This document shows positions 63,173-64,000 of a DNA stretch of 64,000 nucleotides, one piece after another. The stretch is from an uncultured Lachnospiraceae bacterium (GTDB lineage Bacteria; Bacillota; Clostridia; Lachnospirales; Lachnospiraceae): positions 66,709-130,708 of the forward strand of contig CANOEC010000005.1 of assembly GCA_947564735.1 (NCBI GenBank). Direction: 5' to 3'. Each line of letters opens with the position of its first letter. The stretch's first letter is position 1. The position numbers and the translations under genes were made by a program. The notes under the pieces were generated by a model, which was given only the letters and a program-made list of their open reading frames with translations, did no database searches and had not been told where the DNA came from.

Positions 63173-64000
63173 TCACTTTTTCACCCGCAGAATATCATAC
63201 ACCTGAGGAGTTGCTGACAGACATACGTCTATTACCTGCTTGGAATGGGGACAGGATTCCACGGCTTCACCCTGCTCATTGTACATGGCAAGCACATCAA
63301 CCGGCACATTGTTTCCATCCGGCTTCATAATCTCGATGGAATCGCCAACGCAGAATTTGTTGCGCTGTTCGATACGCGCGCAGCTTCGCCCTGCCGTCTG
63401 CACAATCTCACCCACAATGCCGAGGTAGACATACTCGTTCACGTAAGTATTGTTATCATAAATTTGCGTATTCTCATCCGGCTTTCCAAAATAAAACCCC
63501 GTCGTGAACTGGCGGTAAGTGCACTTGGCAATTTCTGACAAATACCAGTCCATATTGGCACGGTATTTATCCTCCGATTCCATATAATCATCAATCGCTT
63601 TACGGTATGTACGCGCCACTGTCGCCACATAGAGCGCAGTCTTCATTCTTCCCTCTATTTTAAAGCTGTCGATTCCCGCCTCAATCATCTCCGGAATATG
63701 CTCTATCATGCACAAATCCTTGGAATTAAAAATATAAGTGCCTCTCTCATTCTCATAGACGGGAAGATATTCTCCCGGACGGGTTTCCTCAACCACAGCA
63801 TATTTCCAACGGCACGGATGGGTACAGGCGCCATGATTGGCGTCCCGTCCGGTAAAATAGCTGCTCAACAGACACCGCCCGGAATAAGAGATGCACATCG
63901 CTCCGTGAATGAAGCTCTCAATCTCCAACTCATCCGGAATATGTTCCCTAATCTGTCTAATCTCCTGCAAAGACAATTCCCGTGCGGAAACAACACGTTT
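63173..64000 (-). CDS. U32 family peptidase (partial, 5' end outside window)
   Basis: The visible 276 residues read in frame to base 64000 without a start, so the gene begins outside. RVVSARELSLQEI and CISYSGRCLLSSYFTGRDANHG, CTHPCRWKY (Cys ligands of the iron-sulfur site) and DSFKIEGRMKTALYVATVARTYRKAID are U32 signatures. Relatives include the collagenase-like PrtC and the tRNA/ubiquinone hydroxylase factors RlhA, TrhP and UbiU. In Firmicutes TrhP-type tRNA hydroxylation is likely. Confidence 0.93.
   Translation of the reverse strand, partial: KRVVSARELSLQEIRQIREHIPDELEIESFIHGAMCISYSGRCLLSSYFTGRDANHGACTHPCRWKYAVVEETRPGEYLPVYENERGTYIFNSKDLCMIEHIPEMIEAGIDSFKIEGRMKTALYVATVARTYRKAIDDYMESEDKYRANMDWYLSEIAKCTYRQFTTGFYFGKPDENTQIYDNNTYVNEYVYLGIVGEIVQTAGRSCARIEQRNKFCVGDSIEIMKPDGNNVPVDVLAMYNEQGEAVESCPHSKQVIDVCLSATPQVYDILRVKK

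Overview
The window is a contiguous bacterial chromosome segment, most probably from a flagellated anaerobic member of the Lachnospiraceae (Clostridia, Firmicutes). The evidence is a pyruvate formate-lyase/PFL-activase locus, a type III (GlnN-like) glutamine synthetase, a MecA adaptor, c-di-AMP enzymes (CdaA/CdaR/GlmM and GdpP), a YvyF-type flagellar regulator, an mbl-flhO-flhP-like cluster, AGGAGG-type ribosome binding sites and moderate GC. Nearly all genes are on the minus strand. The plus strand carries the DUF402 gene, mecA, the pfl cluster, a ferredoxin, an XRE regulator and a YjfB-like small protein.

Layout. 0-5.8 kb: ATP synthase operon read right to left (two AtpI/AtpZ-type genes, then atpB, E, F, H, A, G), with hairpin repeats after several stop codons. 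5.9-12 kb: DUF402 protein, SleB-type hydrolase, rpiB, Sua5-type tRNA threonylcarbamoyl-AMP synthase, CwlD-like amidase, GH18/SH3 protein. 12.6-18.3 kb: mecA, a DUF1858 protein, then the anaerobic pyruvate cluster. There the PFL is split: a 679-residue core with the catalytic Cys pair but no glycyl-radical domain, a 70-residue protein resembling the first half of that domain fused to a Cys cluster, a duplicated double hairpin, a free 80-residue glycyl-radical domain, pflA and a 2[4Fe-4S] ferredoxin. 18.3-23.1 kb: gdpP-rplI-dnaB-merR operon. 23.2-26.6 kb: a decayed accessory island between rpsR and gdpP (pseudogenes, a RelA/SpoT remnant, a secreted protein, a duplicated rpsR tail). 26.8-36 kb: rpsF-ssb-rpsR, DUF951, sirtuin, leuA, HPr, glmM, cdaR, cdaA and membrane proteins. 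36-43 kb: yvyF-like, comF, recD2, and mreB/mbl with flagellar rod genes. 43-49 kb: a coiled-coil protein, uvrA, uvrB with a candidate SOS box. 49-52.8 kb: two XRE-type regulators (one fused to a methyltransferase) and mannose-1-phosphate guanylyltransferase. 52.9-60.6 kb: S41 protease, M23 hydrolase, ftsX, ftsE, PucR-type regulator, YjfB-like protein, CvfB, acyl-ACP thioesterase. 60.6-64 kb: tRNA-Gln, glutamine synthetase III and a U32 peptidase cut by the window edge.

How it fits together. Pyruvate is cleaved anaerobically by the split PFL after activation by PflA. The F-type ATPase carries the Na+-binding signature in subunit c, so ion coupling may be by sodium. c-di-AMP is made by CdaA under CdaR and degraded by GdpP, both encoded here, with GlmM and cell-wall hydrolases (SleB-like, CwlD-like, M23 with FtsEX) linking it to envelope growth. 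A recurrent theme is short hairpin repeats with a GCTTCGC or CCTTCGG core placed right after stop codons inside or at the ends of operons. All calls come from reading the sequence alone; no database search was run.
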